From assembly GCA_030248225.1 (NCBI GenBank), contig JASANE010003666.1:22307-86306 (forward strand): a stretch of DNA of 64,000 nucleotides, in the 5' to 3' direction. Position numbers and translations under genes: made by a program. Of the stretch, positions 22,131 through 34,803 are shown in pieces; positions within the stretch are counted from its first letter, which is position 1; the number at the start of each line of letters is the position of its first letter. The notes beneath the pieces were generated by a model, which worked only from the letters and a program-made list of their open reading frames with translations, did not search any database and was not told the origin of the DNA. Source of the stretch: Trileptium ribeirensis. Lineage: Eukaryota; Nematoda; Enoplea; Enoplida; Thoracostomopsidae.

Positions 22131-23964
22131 CTTATTACAGTTACCTGAGTTTGAGCAAGGACGACTGCGGGACCTGACCCCAGAGTTATCGTTTGGACTT
22201 TGTTAAATTATTCGGCGTTCACGTTCTAATATCCCCAGCGTTTGGAACCTATGCACATCACACATTGTCAGGCACCGTGTCGACAACAGGGTGTCTTACA
22301 CACACCGATGTTTTTATAAAAATTTCAAAGGCAGCTAGCTAGGCGTATTGCCACCTCTCGACAGTGTCAAGCACACCGTGTCGTCGTACAGTTTTATTGA
22401 CAGTCTGTGGCATTATTTTATCAACGTTCATAGATACAAATATCAAGAATTTAAAAAAACTACCCAGCACAGTTGACTAATAAACCGCATTAGCTACAGA
22501 CGGTGTCAGTTACAGTCCCTCACAGAAAACTCATTGAAACTATTTAGCATTGAAGCTTTTGAAATGATTAGAATATATGAATTTGCAATAAATATTACGA
22601 GTTATTGAATAGATGTATTGAGTCGTACCGTGCTATTCTATTCAACTATTGGTTGTTGTATGATATTGACTGCTGTATATTCTCAATAGGTATAAACTTG
22701 TACCATGTATATGTTTTCATCATAACCCTAGTCATTTTAACCGCTAGTAGAGTAGGACAAGCAGTCGAATTACACTTCGATAATCGTGTTCCTTCTCATT
22801 TGATATCGGCGCGCAACTGAACCCTGAACCTAATACATTGATTCATGTGTTGCCCCTTCTCTTTATTGATCAGTATTTACTAGGTACTATCAGCTTACCT
22901 GAACCAGCCGACTCTTATTATTGAGTCGTCGGCTAGCTTCTGGCACCCTGTTAGCTGAATCGTTGGCACGTGTGTATTCATTTTTCCATGCCCAATTTTC
23001 TTTTTAGTAGGCGTAGCTGTCACTGGAGTGTTCGTAACAGCGAAACGTAGTTGTTTATGATTCAGCTTACGGTTGTCTGCACTCGATTAGGAAGGCTATG
23101 ATTCTTGGTTTCAGTTAATTAAATTACCTGCGAGAATGTTGTACTTTGCTGTATTCTTTATACCATTTCTATTGTTGATGTACGCTAATGTCGTTGAATG
23201 TATAAATGTGTTATGTTAACCCATAGGCGAATGTGTAACCGATCTGCTTGCCAATAAATGATTATTGAAAATCCATTCTGTCCCTGCGTTAATTGATGAT
23301 GTATTTAACGATATGTATCAAAGGAGTTCGAAAGTCGCCCCATTCGACGACCTGCGTTCAGGCTGATGTCGGAAGGTCGCAAGTCTTATCGTTATCGTGG
23401 TTCGCTGACAATCTAACGTCTACGAGGATTCGAGGCAATCACTTGCCGGATTTCGTAGCGGTAGCGAGAAGACGTTAAATGTCTAGGTATTGTATAATCC
23501 TAGTGGAAGCAACTGTGGCAATAAATTGGCGAAAAGTGCACTTGGTCAACCCAATGTTGTAGCCAATTGGTACTTCCAGCTGACACCAGGATAGGGAATA
23601 GCGATATGGTCTCCTTTGTCTGTGAGCAGTCGACGGAGCCAACCGCCCTGAAGACATCAAAGGTAGTGCCACGTAGGCGACATGTGCAACCTATCAGGCC
23701 GAGGGAGATGGTCCAGAGTGAGCAAGTTAGGCGCGCCCATGAGGTTACGATAGCTGGGGTAGTACGGGCACCACGTTTGGAAGTGCGTAAAGCAGCACCG
23801 TTACGTTGTCACAATTACGTTTCATCGGCATTTCACACTGAAATTTTATTTACAGTTTGTGGACACTGTACATTTTACACTGTAACTGTGCATTCGCACT
23901 CAGTTAATGAGGGGTACATCAAACACTTATTTATGTTATTTTAGCACATAATTAAAATTTAGGT
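22131..23964. other. Unique spacer of the giant inverted repeat
   Basis: No sequence here is repeated in inverted form across the centre. The strand has a hairpin at 22,907-22,935 (AGCCGACTC ... GAGTCGTCGGCT), an AATAAA at 23,252-23,257, and a GC-richer 23,290-23,820 segment carrying an open frame (23,567-23,944) without known motifs. The stretch 'ttttatttacagtt(t/c)g(t/c)gga(c/t)act' near 23,848 recurs at about 63,650, so the right part contains a dispersed repeat. Because exon-like blocks in both arms read outward, a shared promoter region could lie here; I see no specific element. Confidence 0.55.
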
Positions 23965-24885
23965 AAGGCGTGAAGAAGTTTTATTGGTCATCTTGTTTAT
24001 CTATTTTCGGGAGTAATAGCAGCTTTATCGTATCTATATAGTAAGCGAAAACATTGTACTTTAAGTCGGAAGGGGATCAGTGTCGTGCTTGTTTTCAATA
24101 TTTTAGTGCGTGAAATTTTGTTATGACTGAAAAAGCATTTTTCCGTTTATAACAAACTTATAAAAATCGAACTAGGTTACAATTTAGGAATTAGGAATTC
24201 GGTTTTCTAACTACCGTTTAGGACATTTTTTCTAACTTGATTCAAAATAGTGTACGCTTCGCTGTAAGTCAAGAAGCTACGTATTGCTAAACAGAATTCG
24301 CCATTCTAACTATATTCTCAAACTTCCTTAGAAACTGTGATCACGTGCCTAATTGTTGTACGCCCATTTTATTCTTGTCTTCACGGTTTTTAATAATCTT
24401 TAATAGCAAAAATACCGTTCAGGAGTAGTTTCTTCACAGTTACAATCAGAACTAAGTGTACATAATATGAAACGCTAACGAAATCGAAAGATTTTCGTTT
24501 GAACGAAATTCGTTAAAACTTCGTTAAATTAGTTGCAAACCAACTGTCGATTCTCGTTTAAACGAAAACAATCGAACTCAAACGAAACTTTGTTTGAAGT
24601 TTGGGTGCTTAAATCTGATTCAACAGTAGTTGGAATAACATATATAATCGCACGCTTTAAATCTAGTTTTTGCGAAGGAAAGCTCTTGTTTGGCCAGCTA
24701 GCGTTATGCAAAATACTTATTTTGTTGAAAAGGCGCAAGCGAGGCGAGCGCAGTTTCCACCGAAGGCGCTAGGGAGGAAAATCGTCAAAACTTGTTTGTC
24801 TGTCGCTCATTTGTAACTCATTTTCGGATGGACTTGTTTCGAATTTTTTCACTCTGTAGTAAAAATGACGACGGTGCAGTAGAAT

Positions 24886-25086
24886 GTGAACGACCCCGTT
24901 TTCGAGGTCAAAACGGCAAAACACAAGTTTTTAAGGGTCCTTTGCCAAATCTGGCCATATGGGTACCAGTTTTTCGCAGCGCATATCTCGCTGCACAGGC
25001 ATCGCATCGAAAAATGGAGACCACAGAATCACCTCACCGAGATGTACAACTTTGCTTACGACTGGGACAACACACTGGGCCGCTAG
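24886..25086 (+). CDS. Protein-like open frame, right copy of block a; unidentified
   Basis: Identical to the left-arm copy at 21,022-21,222. It opens after a stop with a possible 3' splice site and ends at a TAG followed by 'agcgcg'. It has aromatic-rich and charged segments (LCQIWPYGYQFF, IEKWRPQNHL, YNFAYDWDNT). Identity between arms is complete over the surrounding 330 bp although other parts of the arms have drifted, which suggests constraint, gene conversion or chance. It reads in the same outward direction as blocks b, d and the array frames. Confidence 0.4.
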   Translation: MNDPVFEVKTAKHKFLRVLCQIWPYGYQFFAAHISLHRHRIEKWRPQNHLTEMYNFAYDWDNTLGR

Positions 25087-25259
25087 AGCGCGAATATGGT
25101 GCATCTATCCTTTTCAAGAAATAGCGATTTTTCGGACTCCGTCGCATTATTACTTGTGTTTACCTTACAATTAGCGTCTATTAGTTATCAAAGCTCGCTG
25201 GATACGATGGTTTTGCTATGTAGATTTCAATTTTAGTATATTATGCTTTTCATAGGGTT

Positions 25260-26010
25260 TAATGCAGGGAATGACCGGAAGTGTGCATTTAAACCGGAAC
25301 ACTGTCTTCGAGACTTATATATAGTGTAACAAATGAACGGAAAAATGAAGGTACTGCGGATTTAAAATGTATTAAAAATGAATTTTACATTAAACTTAAT
25401 GTATTGCGACGACATTATTGCCCTTCTGGAACTGTGAACAGGCAGAGCAAGCTAAAATATTTATTTATCGATCAAGATGTTGGTTTTTTGGACTTCCAGC
25501 GGAAATGTCTTCCGCTGTACAAGCTTACCTAACCTGCATTACTCAATGTTGTTTTAACACATCGAGCGTAGACTAGACAATTTCGCTCTGTATCCAATCG
25601 CCTCCATTTACTAGACATAAGTTTGTTGCATGATATTCCATAGGAAACTTGAAATAATTGTTTATGTGGTTCTAAAAGACAATAAAAGGGTAAACTATAA
25701 TATTCTGATCCACGGCCAGAGACATTGTTCAGGCTAGCGTTGGGCAACCATGCCCCTCAGTTAGATGATGATGATTGTATGATCAGAATGCTATACATGA
25801 GAAAAAGAGTGATACTGCTCGCACAGTTTCAATACATACAGTTGTTCCCAAGAACGCAGTAGTGTTTTGCTGCTTTGCAGAAATATTACTTTACTCCAGT
25901 GTAGACTGATTACAAAGTTTACAACCGCACTGGCTGATGCTTGACGCAATATATATTAGCCAAACTTACAGCTAAGTATTGAAATAATCCATACTCTGTT
26001 TTGTATATCA
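25260..26010 (-). repeat. Dispersed repeat family C, right-arm copy
   Basis: Mirror of 20,105-20,870 with near-complete identity; the CCGGAAGT/CCGGAACA end is at 25,275-25,300. Confidence 0.8.
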
Positions 26011-26371
26011 AGCTGGACCGGTTTAATTCTTTGCCGGAACCACACCGGGAACACGGTTTTCACCGGAGTCGGAATTCCGTTATGCGTCATTCACAGAGAA
26101 GTGCGTGCACGAATTGCACACCGTAAGCTGTTGCAGCGAACATGTTATAAGAAAACAATATTGTCATGGCATTATGTTATTGCAAACATAGCGCAATCAA
26201 TAGCACAAGCTAAAATATTGCTGCTACAATAACATTGGCTTTTATTGTACGCTCAATAGCAGAAGCAACATGTTTTCTTGTATTGCACAACCGCAGAACG
26301 GTCGAGTTATTGCTGCGTCAAAAGCAGCTTGTTGGTATTGTAGCAACAATATAATGCTCGCTATTGTTTGA

Positions 26372-26506
26372 TAATGGTGCTCCCCCGTTTTGATATTTGT
26401 GCCCTCGCCAGTTTGTTATTGGAGCCCCTCCACTTTGATATTAGTGCCCCCTCCATTACGATGTTGGTGCTCTCTAAAGCGTAATATTGATGCCCCCTCC
26501 AGTGTT
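26372..26506. repeat. Degenerate minisatellite, right arm
   Basis: Mirror of 19,607-19,741; about six copies of a 23 bp unit with TTTGATATT and GCCCCCTCC halves. Confidence 0.78.
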
Positions 26507-28342
26507 ACACACATGTCGGATGTAAATTGTATATAGAATTCTACGACATGAACCCAAGATCGGTAGTATATATCTATCGCTTATAGAACATATATGCTCA
26601 AGGTCCGAGGTCCCAGGGGAGGTGGCCGTGTGCTCGGGGTGGTGGAGGCCTTCGGGCACCATGGCGGTCACTCGGTCGGCGGGTAAGTGGAATGTGGTAC
26701 GGTGCCTTCGGCGAGTATGGGTACGGCGCCTGAAGCGTCGCCAGGGTGGTTGGACCACTTCTCAAGGGGGTCTGGCTTGGCGCACAGCATCATACATACT
26801 TAGCGTAACACAAATACGTGTACTCAAATTTCATATAATGCTATCACGCATTTATGCGTATATCTATAAAGTACACCTACATAGTAGTACATAAAGCTTT
26901 GGCTTAAAATTTCAGAAAGATTACGTTATACGCTTTAATCGCACAGCGCCCAGACTGAACGGGGGCTATATTATAAATTTACGAAATTATTTGAATCTCA
27001 AGTTTTTTTTTAATTTTTGTCATTTTCCTTCAAATTAGCCAATTTCCAATACATTTATTGATGTCCGCGCGTGTGAAATTAGCGCGATTTATGCAACATC
27101 AGTATTAAAATATTATAATTTGTAGCCTTCACTTAATTGTATTATATATATATAATTTTAAAATAGCGCTAACTATATATTGTGTACATAATTTAGTGTA
27201 CATAAAATAATAAAATTTACGACTCACACTACAATAATCTCAGATTAATATATTTTTTAATGTCGTGGTGTAATGACACGTTTTTGCATAAAGAGACTGA
27301 AAGCATACTCGATATTTAGTCGCGACATGTCGACTGTGCAACGATAATTATAAGCTGTCGCTATCAAATAATTCCGACAAAAAACTATACTTGCTCACGG
27401 TTTGAGGGTCGGGCGGGGGCCCATGGCCCTCAGAGGGTGGCGTTGGAGCCAGGTCAGGCGGTCGGCGGGAGTGGGGCGTGCGATAAACTCGGCGCCTATG
27501 GGTTCGGACTGTCAGAAGGTTGCCCCTATGAACATGTATGACGAATACAATCAATTTATTTGGTAGGTTTATAATAATGCGATATACCCGCACTTGTAAA
27601 AAGTGACGTCAGTGCAAAGGTACGCGATGTGGTGAAGAAGTTGATCTACAGCGACGCAATAAATTTTGAACTACGGTAGAAATGAGTTGAAAATTTGCCA
27701 TTTTCCATAATCTCGGATATATATAACTCTCAAGGTCAGCGCGAAATGGAGGGATCCTAAATAGTGCAACTCCGAGGTATCCGGGGGATCCGCCCGTCGG
27801 TGACAGGAGGTCGGCGGTATAGCATAGGCTTAGCCTAAGCTTTAGCTCCGAGGGGTGGGTTACAACGTCTCAGGGAATACTCCCTATGAGTATGCATGAT
27901 GCTGAGGTTCCAAATCGAAAATAGCTAATTTCAACGTTACCGGTAAATTCCAACATGTATAAAAACTATTTGTTTATTAATATGAACAAACAGACGAAAC
28001 GACTAGCAGTTTAAAACAGATTCCAACTAAAACTGACTTCAAGTGTAAGTTTTGACACTCTAGCAGCATGACCCTGTTTGTAAGATGTAAATTTGGTGAC
28101 ACGCAAGACACCAAGGTGGTGTTCCTTAACACTTATCAGACCAGCACTGTAAGGGTTTAGGAGTTCTAGAGGTAACATCTGGGACTGGGCATGTGGTGAT
28201 AAACTCGTCGCGATTATAACATGATCGTAAGCACCATAGCTTTGAAAAAGCTAGAATTTTCTGCAGCTGCTATTTTATTGTTGCGAAATAAGAAATGGCG
28301 ACTCCTCCAGCGTATTACGACGCATCAGCTCCTTAGTTGTGA

Positions 28343-28400
28343 CAACAATAGCAAATGCTAATATATTGCAACTGCAATATATTAGCATTTGCTATTGTTG
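28343..28400. repeat. Perfect 58-nt palindrome, right arm
   Basis: Two exactly complementary 28-nt arms separated by 'ac'. The left-arm version has one mismatch, so the pairing was intact in the ancestor or has been restored here. Confidence 0.96.
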
Positions 28401-28879
28401 GTGTTTGTGACTTAAATTTTCTATTGCTGCGACGGCCAATGTTACTGGCGGAAATGAAATGCATGCTATGCCGCTCTCGATATACTAAGCCTAAGCCTTA
28501 GTCTTAGCCTAAGATAAGGTCCATATATGAACCATGTTCTAAGCCTGAGACTAAGTCGGGGGCTACCACCCCGAACCCACCGCTCTAAGTTGTTCTTTGT
28601 TCTAACGTTATAACGTCCGTCCCCTAAAGATGACATGGGCCGCTGCGACAATAGCAAACAACGGAATGGTGAGCTTACAACGACACGTTACCTTCTCTGT
28701 TGTGGCAATAACTGTATTTGTCATTGCAGCTGCAATAAATATTGCATATGTTATTGTTAGTGTTATGCGTTTAAATGTTAAACGCCCTGACAATACCACT
28801 TTCATATGACATCGTCGTAGCAAAAAGTTACGCTGATCAATTCGTGCACGCACATCTCTGTGAACCACGCATTACTCCA

Positions 28880-29455
28880 AGGTTTCAGGATTTTTACGGT
28901 CGACGAAACCAATTTACAAAATGTGCGTTTTTCTTTGTTGAATGATGTGTTGCGTGCAGGACATCAAGAATGTCATATATTGGTATTTCTGAAGGTTGGA
29001 TGTAGCGATTTGATTTCCTTGAATCCAGCGTGCATATTTCAGTTGGTTTAAGGTCAACGAACCCGATTTTAGAATATAGTCTGTCTAAAGTTATTTGGTT
29101 ACGTATTGTGTACAGGCCATCAAGAATTGACTATATAGTGTTTTCAGGTAGGCTGAATACGATGGTTTTTTATCTAGAGTCCAGCACAGGTATCTTATGC
29201 CGTTTCAGACGTTTTCATTGGGTTTTGTGTCAATGAATCTGATTTCCAGAAAATAATATGTATTTATGCACGTATTGCGTGCACGTCATCAAAAATTGTT
29301 TATATAGGTTTTCAGGTAGGCTGAACACGATGGTTTGGTTATCTAGAGACCAGCACAAATACTTGGTGCGTTGTCAGTTGATTTCGATGGGTTTAGGGTC
29401 GGTGAAGTTTAAGGATTTTCAATATATTCAAGTTTCAAGAGGTTTTATTGTCTAA
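28880..29455 (+). repeat. Satellite-like array, right arm
   Basis: Mirror of 16,690-17,235: three diverged copies of about 180 bp with 'ggtaggctgaa(t/c)acgatggtt' and 'ttatctaga' blocks. Confidence 0.72.
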
Positions 29456-30443
29456 ATAAAACACAACCTGTTACAGGTTATCAAACAAAATGATAACTTA
29501 TAAAACAACGCTCGCTCCGTTTCGCACTCGTTTGCGAGACACTAGTGTTATTAGGCAACAAAAATATGCACAGTAATTTTGATATCGTTGCTTAAGACTC
29601 TTAAAGTATCTGTTGGATGTTCCTACGGGTCTTTTCGTTAATACACCCAGGCCGAAATTGATTATTTATCAAGATACAGCAAATTGTATTCTGATCGATT
29701 GTTGATTGTAACAGTAGTTGGAATAATATCTGTAGTCGCATGCTTTAAATCACTTTTTTGCGATTGTATGGCCAGTTTGCGTTATGCAGAAAACTAATTT
29801 TGTGTTATTAAGCAAATAAAATATACACGATAATTGGGATCTCGTCGCCTAAGACTATTCAGGTGTGAGTTAAATGTTTCTACGGGTCTTTTCGGTTATA
29901 CTTTTCGGTTGCGTTCAAATGTTCAAATTCTTAGCTCACAATCAGAAAGCATCCTTTTTGCATTCTTGGCGAATTTGAACCCGCTGTTCATCTTTGCATC
30001 GATATTCCTGTAACCAATCATCGTCAAAAATGTTTAACTTGAAAATTTTTGAACTAAAAGTTTTTTCTCAAATCTTAAAGCATCTCAATGCTCTGTTCAT
30101 TTCCATTACAAGTGAAAGACAAATTTTGGGTGAAGATGGACATAATTTTAAGATGAATATGTGTCTTCTTGGAAACGTTTACTTTGGTGACCTCATCTAG
30201 TAGCCTAAGGAAAATAATAGTATTTTCAAAAATATATATTGTTGTTATCTACAGTAAGTATACCGAGCAAGAGTCAGGTCGAAATGCACGGTCATTTCTG
30301 GCGTATACTGTAGTTAGTAATCGAAAAAAACTGTGATGATTTTGTTTGCTACATGCAATAAAATACATTTGTTTCTGTTTTGTGCTTCAAACATTCTTCA
30401 TTTAAAATTTTCTTAATTAGTTAAATGTGTTGTTTGCTTTCAG

Positions 30444-30529
30444 GCCTAATCCATTCGCTAAGTGCCCTGCTGGAACACGGAACTGAACAGATACGCGCAT
30501 TGGCTGATATTTGTCTTGAGCTAGTTGCA
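30444..30529 (+). CDS. Exon-like block b of the palindrome gene, intact right copy
   Basis: An 86-nt block between a strong acceptor (tgtttgctttcag) and a donor (gcag|gtaaat-like, GT at 30,530). It reads LIHSLSALLEHGTEQIRALA then DICLELVA, an amphipathic helical pattern like a HEAT or armadillo unit. Intron phase is 1 on the left and 0 on the right. The left-arm copy has a 2-nt insertion that breaks it. The same strand carries blocks a, c, d and the array frames, consistent with one gene reading away from the palindrome centre, but I could not connect the phases and do not recognise the family. Confidence 0.5.
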
Positions 30530-31198
30530 GTAAATATGATGTATACTAAAATTATTTAAATTAGCATTGGGTATGCATTGAGCCTCGGACAAGGTTGTAG
30601 CAGTCGAAATTGACTTTGAAATTGAGCTAAACTAAAACGGAAAAACAATATCGATAGAAGCAGAAATATTCAAGTCTGTGTGAAGATGATTACGTTAGCG
30701 GTAATTAAAAAAGTTTTACGTCGAGTGTTTTTGCGTTTTACCGAAGAATTTCGAAAACAAACGGCATCATGACAACGTCCATTTTCAATCCAGCGGCTGT
30801 ATATTGCAGTGCGTATTACCAGTAGATGAATTGCATATGCAATAAAACGTAAAATTGTACACATTATGAGTGCTGACGTGTGTTCTACCTTTTTAATCAA
30901 GAATAGGTTTGGTCTTTCACAGAGTTACAGTTACGGTAGAAATATAAGCAAATTTGAGAAGTTGGCGAATAGCACTTGAACAATAAAAATTTGCTTACAG
31001 ACGAATCCATGATGTCAATCCTTTGCTTTTATTTTATTTTGGTAATTGCATATAGAAGCGCTCTGCTGCAACCTACCCAATTTATATTGGTATCAGAAGA
31101 ATTTTGGTGAAAAATGTATACCTGCATAATATGTATTTTCTGTGCAATTACTGCATTGTCGCTTTAAATTTGCTTATAATTTTGGTAGTGGTTTTCAG

Positions 31199-31309
31199 CA
31201 AAGATGGCACGGAAGACCGTTAGATTTATTTATTCAGGCCCCGTTCAATGCAAAAAAACTGATGGAAACTAATATTTTTTCGATAGCTTGGCAAAAATCA
31301 CATTGCTAG
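31199..31309 (+). other. Exon-like block c, right copy
   Basis: Acceptor (gtggttttcag) then QRWHGRPLDLFIQAPFNA and a stop after 36 codons; the left copy reads on past this point. See 14,584-14,949. Low certainty about frame. Confidence 0.28.
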
Positions 31310-31429
31310 CAAGCGAAAATGTTTCAAGATAACTGATATTAAATTTGCTCGAAAACAACATTGTCTTTGCTTCGGTCGTTCTATATTTACAATTATCTCA
31401 ACAACAACAAGTTTATTTCATACATAGGT

Positions 31430-32100
31430 GTATACATGTAAAATTATATACAAAATAGGTAATGAATTCTGAGTGGAATGAGCGAAGCGAAGAATTCTTA
31501 CTGGCAGTGACAGTGGTGAAATTTGACAATGTTCGTATTGGGTTTTTAGGGTAACACGCGCAACTTAACTTTGGCTGGACGGATTGATTCGCGCGATAGC
31601 TATTATAAAGCTTGCAATGTCTAATTGATCCTTTATTTATGCGGGAAGCCCGATTTCAACATCTTCCCACCGAAAAACTAGGCCAAATGGGTATGGTCCC
31701 AATGGGGCCCAAAAATCACGTTACTTATTGTGACTCGACAACCGGCGTAGATATCTGAGTCGAATTAGACTCATTTTGTGGAGCAGATAATGCTTTGCTA
31801 TGTGGCCCTTTTAGGATGGTAGGATTTGGGTCAAAAGAGGTTCTAAAATTGGGTCCATGAGACCCTAAATACACGAAAATGGAAATATGTCAGATTTGGT
31901 CTCATTTTGTGGAGCAGTTAATCCTCTGTGTGCTTGAACATTGGGACTGATATTAATCCTCTGTGTATTGGACATTGGGAGCACAATAATTGGGTATATC
32001 TTCTCAATTACTGAAAGCAAGATGTATGATAATCGGTGGCTTATAGCTGTGTACATCTCGCTAAATTACATATTCAACACTCAAAATTCACCATCACGGC
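31430..32100 (-). repeat. Dispersed repeat family B, right-arm copy
   Basis: Mirror of 13,990-14,660 with few changes; matches 56,080-56,870 inverted. Confidence 0.85.
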
Positions 32101-32409
32101 AATAAGACAAGCTACTAGTAAAATAAAGATACTATAGCTTCAGAAGCTGGTAAAACTGTCTATTCCAAGGTTTTAGAAGTTTGTATGAAACTTTAAATAA
32201 CTGTCAAGGTTAACTTTTTAGCAGCCTATACTAAAAGTTTGACCATTTCGGTCGGATGCAAAAGAGACATCTTAGACATTTCCTTGCAAATTATTTAATA
32301 CGCCCATATTTCCACATGCAAAAGATTCTTTAAAATTTTGGTTTAAAAGTTTCAATGAGTGTCCTCATGTTAAACTGACATAATTTCTTTCAAAATGTCT
32401 CTTAACATC

Positions 32410-34400
32410 CAAACTTCTCCACTAAAACCTTTGAACGCCATCACGTGATCAGAATGACGTCCTAAGTTCTAAGGGTTCGATTTCAAAGTTTGTGACTATG
32501 TTTATAACATGGTAGTTCAATACCAGCTCTTTTGTGCGACGGGAATAGTAACGATGAATCCTTTCAATGTTATCGATATTAGTAAGACATTCAGGTGACC
32601 AGACTAGTAATTCTACTATTGGACGAACATAACTTTTAAACAGAGTTAATTTGTTAAAAAGCGAAAGCGCAGCAACATATTACAAATACGATAAGCTTTA
32701 TTTTTTATATTCCTGCAGTGAGTATTAATCTTTCAGATATTGTCACGCCTAAATCTTTCACTATTGCAGCGGGCTTCTTTAAGCGTGTACTTATGCCGTA
32801 TATTTTTCCCCAAAATGAAAAACATGAATTTTGTTTAAATCGCAATTTAAGCCCGTTTTCTGTTGACCAAGTTTCAATGTACACTAGTGCATCGCTCATG
32901 TGTTATATTGCTTGCTCATGTCGTCACGGAGAAAACTTTACATAATATATAATTTTAGGTCGTCTGCAAAATTTATTTCTGTTAAATTATAGAAACGGCA
33001 CAACAGCATATTCATTTATAAATATCAACAATTATAATTTGGGTTCCGAACCGCTGTCTTGGGATACCACCTGATTTCACTGGATGGCAATGTGAACTTT
33101 TATCCTTTACCGTTGAACTACCGATTTGAGAAAAAACTTGTTAATCCAGATTAGGGATTAGGGATGTTCAATCATTTTAGGACTCTAAAATGTGGCAGTG
33201 TGAGAACGCTTCGACAAAAATCCGTGCCAGTGTTTAGAAATTATGTATTTGAATGTGGTTGATCAAAGCGTTATTGATAATTAGTTTTCTCCATAACTTT
33301 GCAGCAGTTGGAGACCACTGATATTAGGGCGATAATTAAGTGAGTAGGCTGAATGACCCTTTTTATATAATCCAATGATGAACATAGTCATATGTTAGGA
33401 CACACGCCATATACTAAGGATTATGCTCAAATATGCAGTCATGGAGTGAAAACTGCTATCTTTTATTTGTTACGAGAAAAACTTACAGCATTTATTCGGT
33501 GAGTGACTGTATTTACTGCGGAGATTTCCAAGTTCATAATGAACAATTTGAAGGCTAAAAGTATGTAATCCGAAATAAGTTTGCCGACGGAAAGTTTCGC
33601 TTTGTAGAAATTGCGAGTTAGTTTCTGTTGCCAGTAGATTGATGTCATCAGTGAGAATGTTCCCATTTTCGTCGCGCAGATCGCTCACACCAAGCTTTTT
33701 GTAACAGCTGATATTAACGTACATATTTTGATATTTTCGCGTCGCCTTTTTCAATAACAGTTTTTCACGATTCTGATAGGAGCTGTACAATATTTTAGAA
33801 AGCTGTAAGCTGCCACATAATATACTCGGCGAAATTTTTAGTGACCTTTATTATTCGCCATAGTTTCGCTTAACTTTTAATGAGGCGAGTAATATTATAA
33901 TTCATTTCCCCTTACGGAAGTTATTTTGGGACAAAAATGTTGAATACAAAACATCGAAATATGAAAAGCAAACCATTTCTCAATTACAGAAAACATACTA
34001 TATAAACACATTCCATTTTATAGACCATAAAGTTGGTCTACTTTGCTATAATCAACTTTTGCAATAGCCTCTACCGTGCGACTTGCACTTCCTGAAATGC
34101 AAAATTCTGCTGCAATATTGACGATGAAAAACGTTCGGAGTACTTGATTTCAAAAACCTTTGGAAGTCAGTTTGTAAGAATATTCAAGTCAAGTATATTG
34201 TTTTCGCGTGTAGGGAAATGTTACAAGTTGTTAGAATTTTTACTGATATAGGCAGTTTGAAAGTCATTCGTATTCTGCTGTCGGAGGAAATGCATGATTA
34301 CTCCAATCGTTATTAGGAAAGTTCAAATCTCCCACCACGTTAGTAGGCCATTGGACACCGGATAACTAAACAACATTCTGAAAATGACGTTTCTTAAGGC
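32410..34400 (-). mobile_element. Dead CR1/jockey-type LINE in the right arm
   Basis: Mirror of 12,180-13,680 plus about 480 bp at its 3' side. The extra part encodes the post-catalytic reverse transcriptase region: VYIETWSTENGLKLRF and KDLGVTISERL (within 32,705-32,899). A longer linker frame survives here (33,470-33,790, with LGVSDLRDENGNILTDD). As the extra sequence is the natural continuation of the LINE, the left arm most likely lost it by deletion. Confidence 0.88.
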
Positions 34401-34562
34401 TCTATCGTTTATGAACGGGAATAAGGCTGGAAACAAATGACAGCGGCAGATGCACTAAGTCATAAGCTATTTTCCGAAAGGTTTGATAATTCACACTCTT
34501 TATTCTTTGCGTTGTTGGGAAATAAACAGATCGTTTGACTCGGATCTCTAAACAAATTTCAG

Positions 34563-34803
34563 GAATGTCCCGAGGCAAAAGATGACGTTATCGCTCAGCG
34601 GTTTCAGTCCTACAACGGTGAATGGTTAGACATGATCGCAGATCCGCAACTCCTGTTGTCTTCTAGTCGATCACATGAGTTAACAAGTCCAGCGGAAAGC
34701 GAATCCAAAGCAAGAGCAATGGGTATCGCTAAACGAGATAGTGTGTATAGCAGAGATGGGAGTAACCAATTTTTGATCACGGATGCTTCCGACTATTTTA
34801 ACG
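34563..34803 (+). CDS. Exon-like block d of the palindrome gene, right copy
   Basis: A 241-nt block with an acceptor (aaacaaatttcag) and a consensus donor (GTAAGT at 34,804), open for 80 codons from GAA: ECPEAKDDVIAQRFQSYNGE, then WLDMIADPQLL, a Ser-rich SSSRSHELTSPAESESKA stretch, and DSVYSRDGSNQ to DASDYFN. The bracketed open frame with balanced composition is strong evidence of an exon, past or present. The left counterpart is equally open but one base longer at the acceptor. I do not recognise the protein. Confidence 0.55.

Larger units (their letters stand above)
26070..28880. mobile_element. 2.8 kb inverted-terminal-repeat element, right arm
   Basis: Mirror of 17,240-20,030, with the same end sequence 'ttcacagaga' at 26,090-26,110 and 28,850-28,862. 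The CTAAGCC-rich patch (28,480-28,560) and GC-rich patches are kept. Several substitutions and short indels separate the two copies. Confidence 0.65.

Noticed and set aside
22847..23290. Possible solo LTR in the palindrome spacer (TGTT start, AATAAA near the end)
   Set aside because: No matching second LTR, no clear CA terminus and no target duplication seen.
23567..23944. 125-codon frame in the spacer
   Set aside because: No motif, no splice context, and the end overlaps a block repeated at 63.65 kb.
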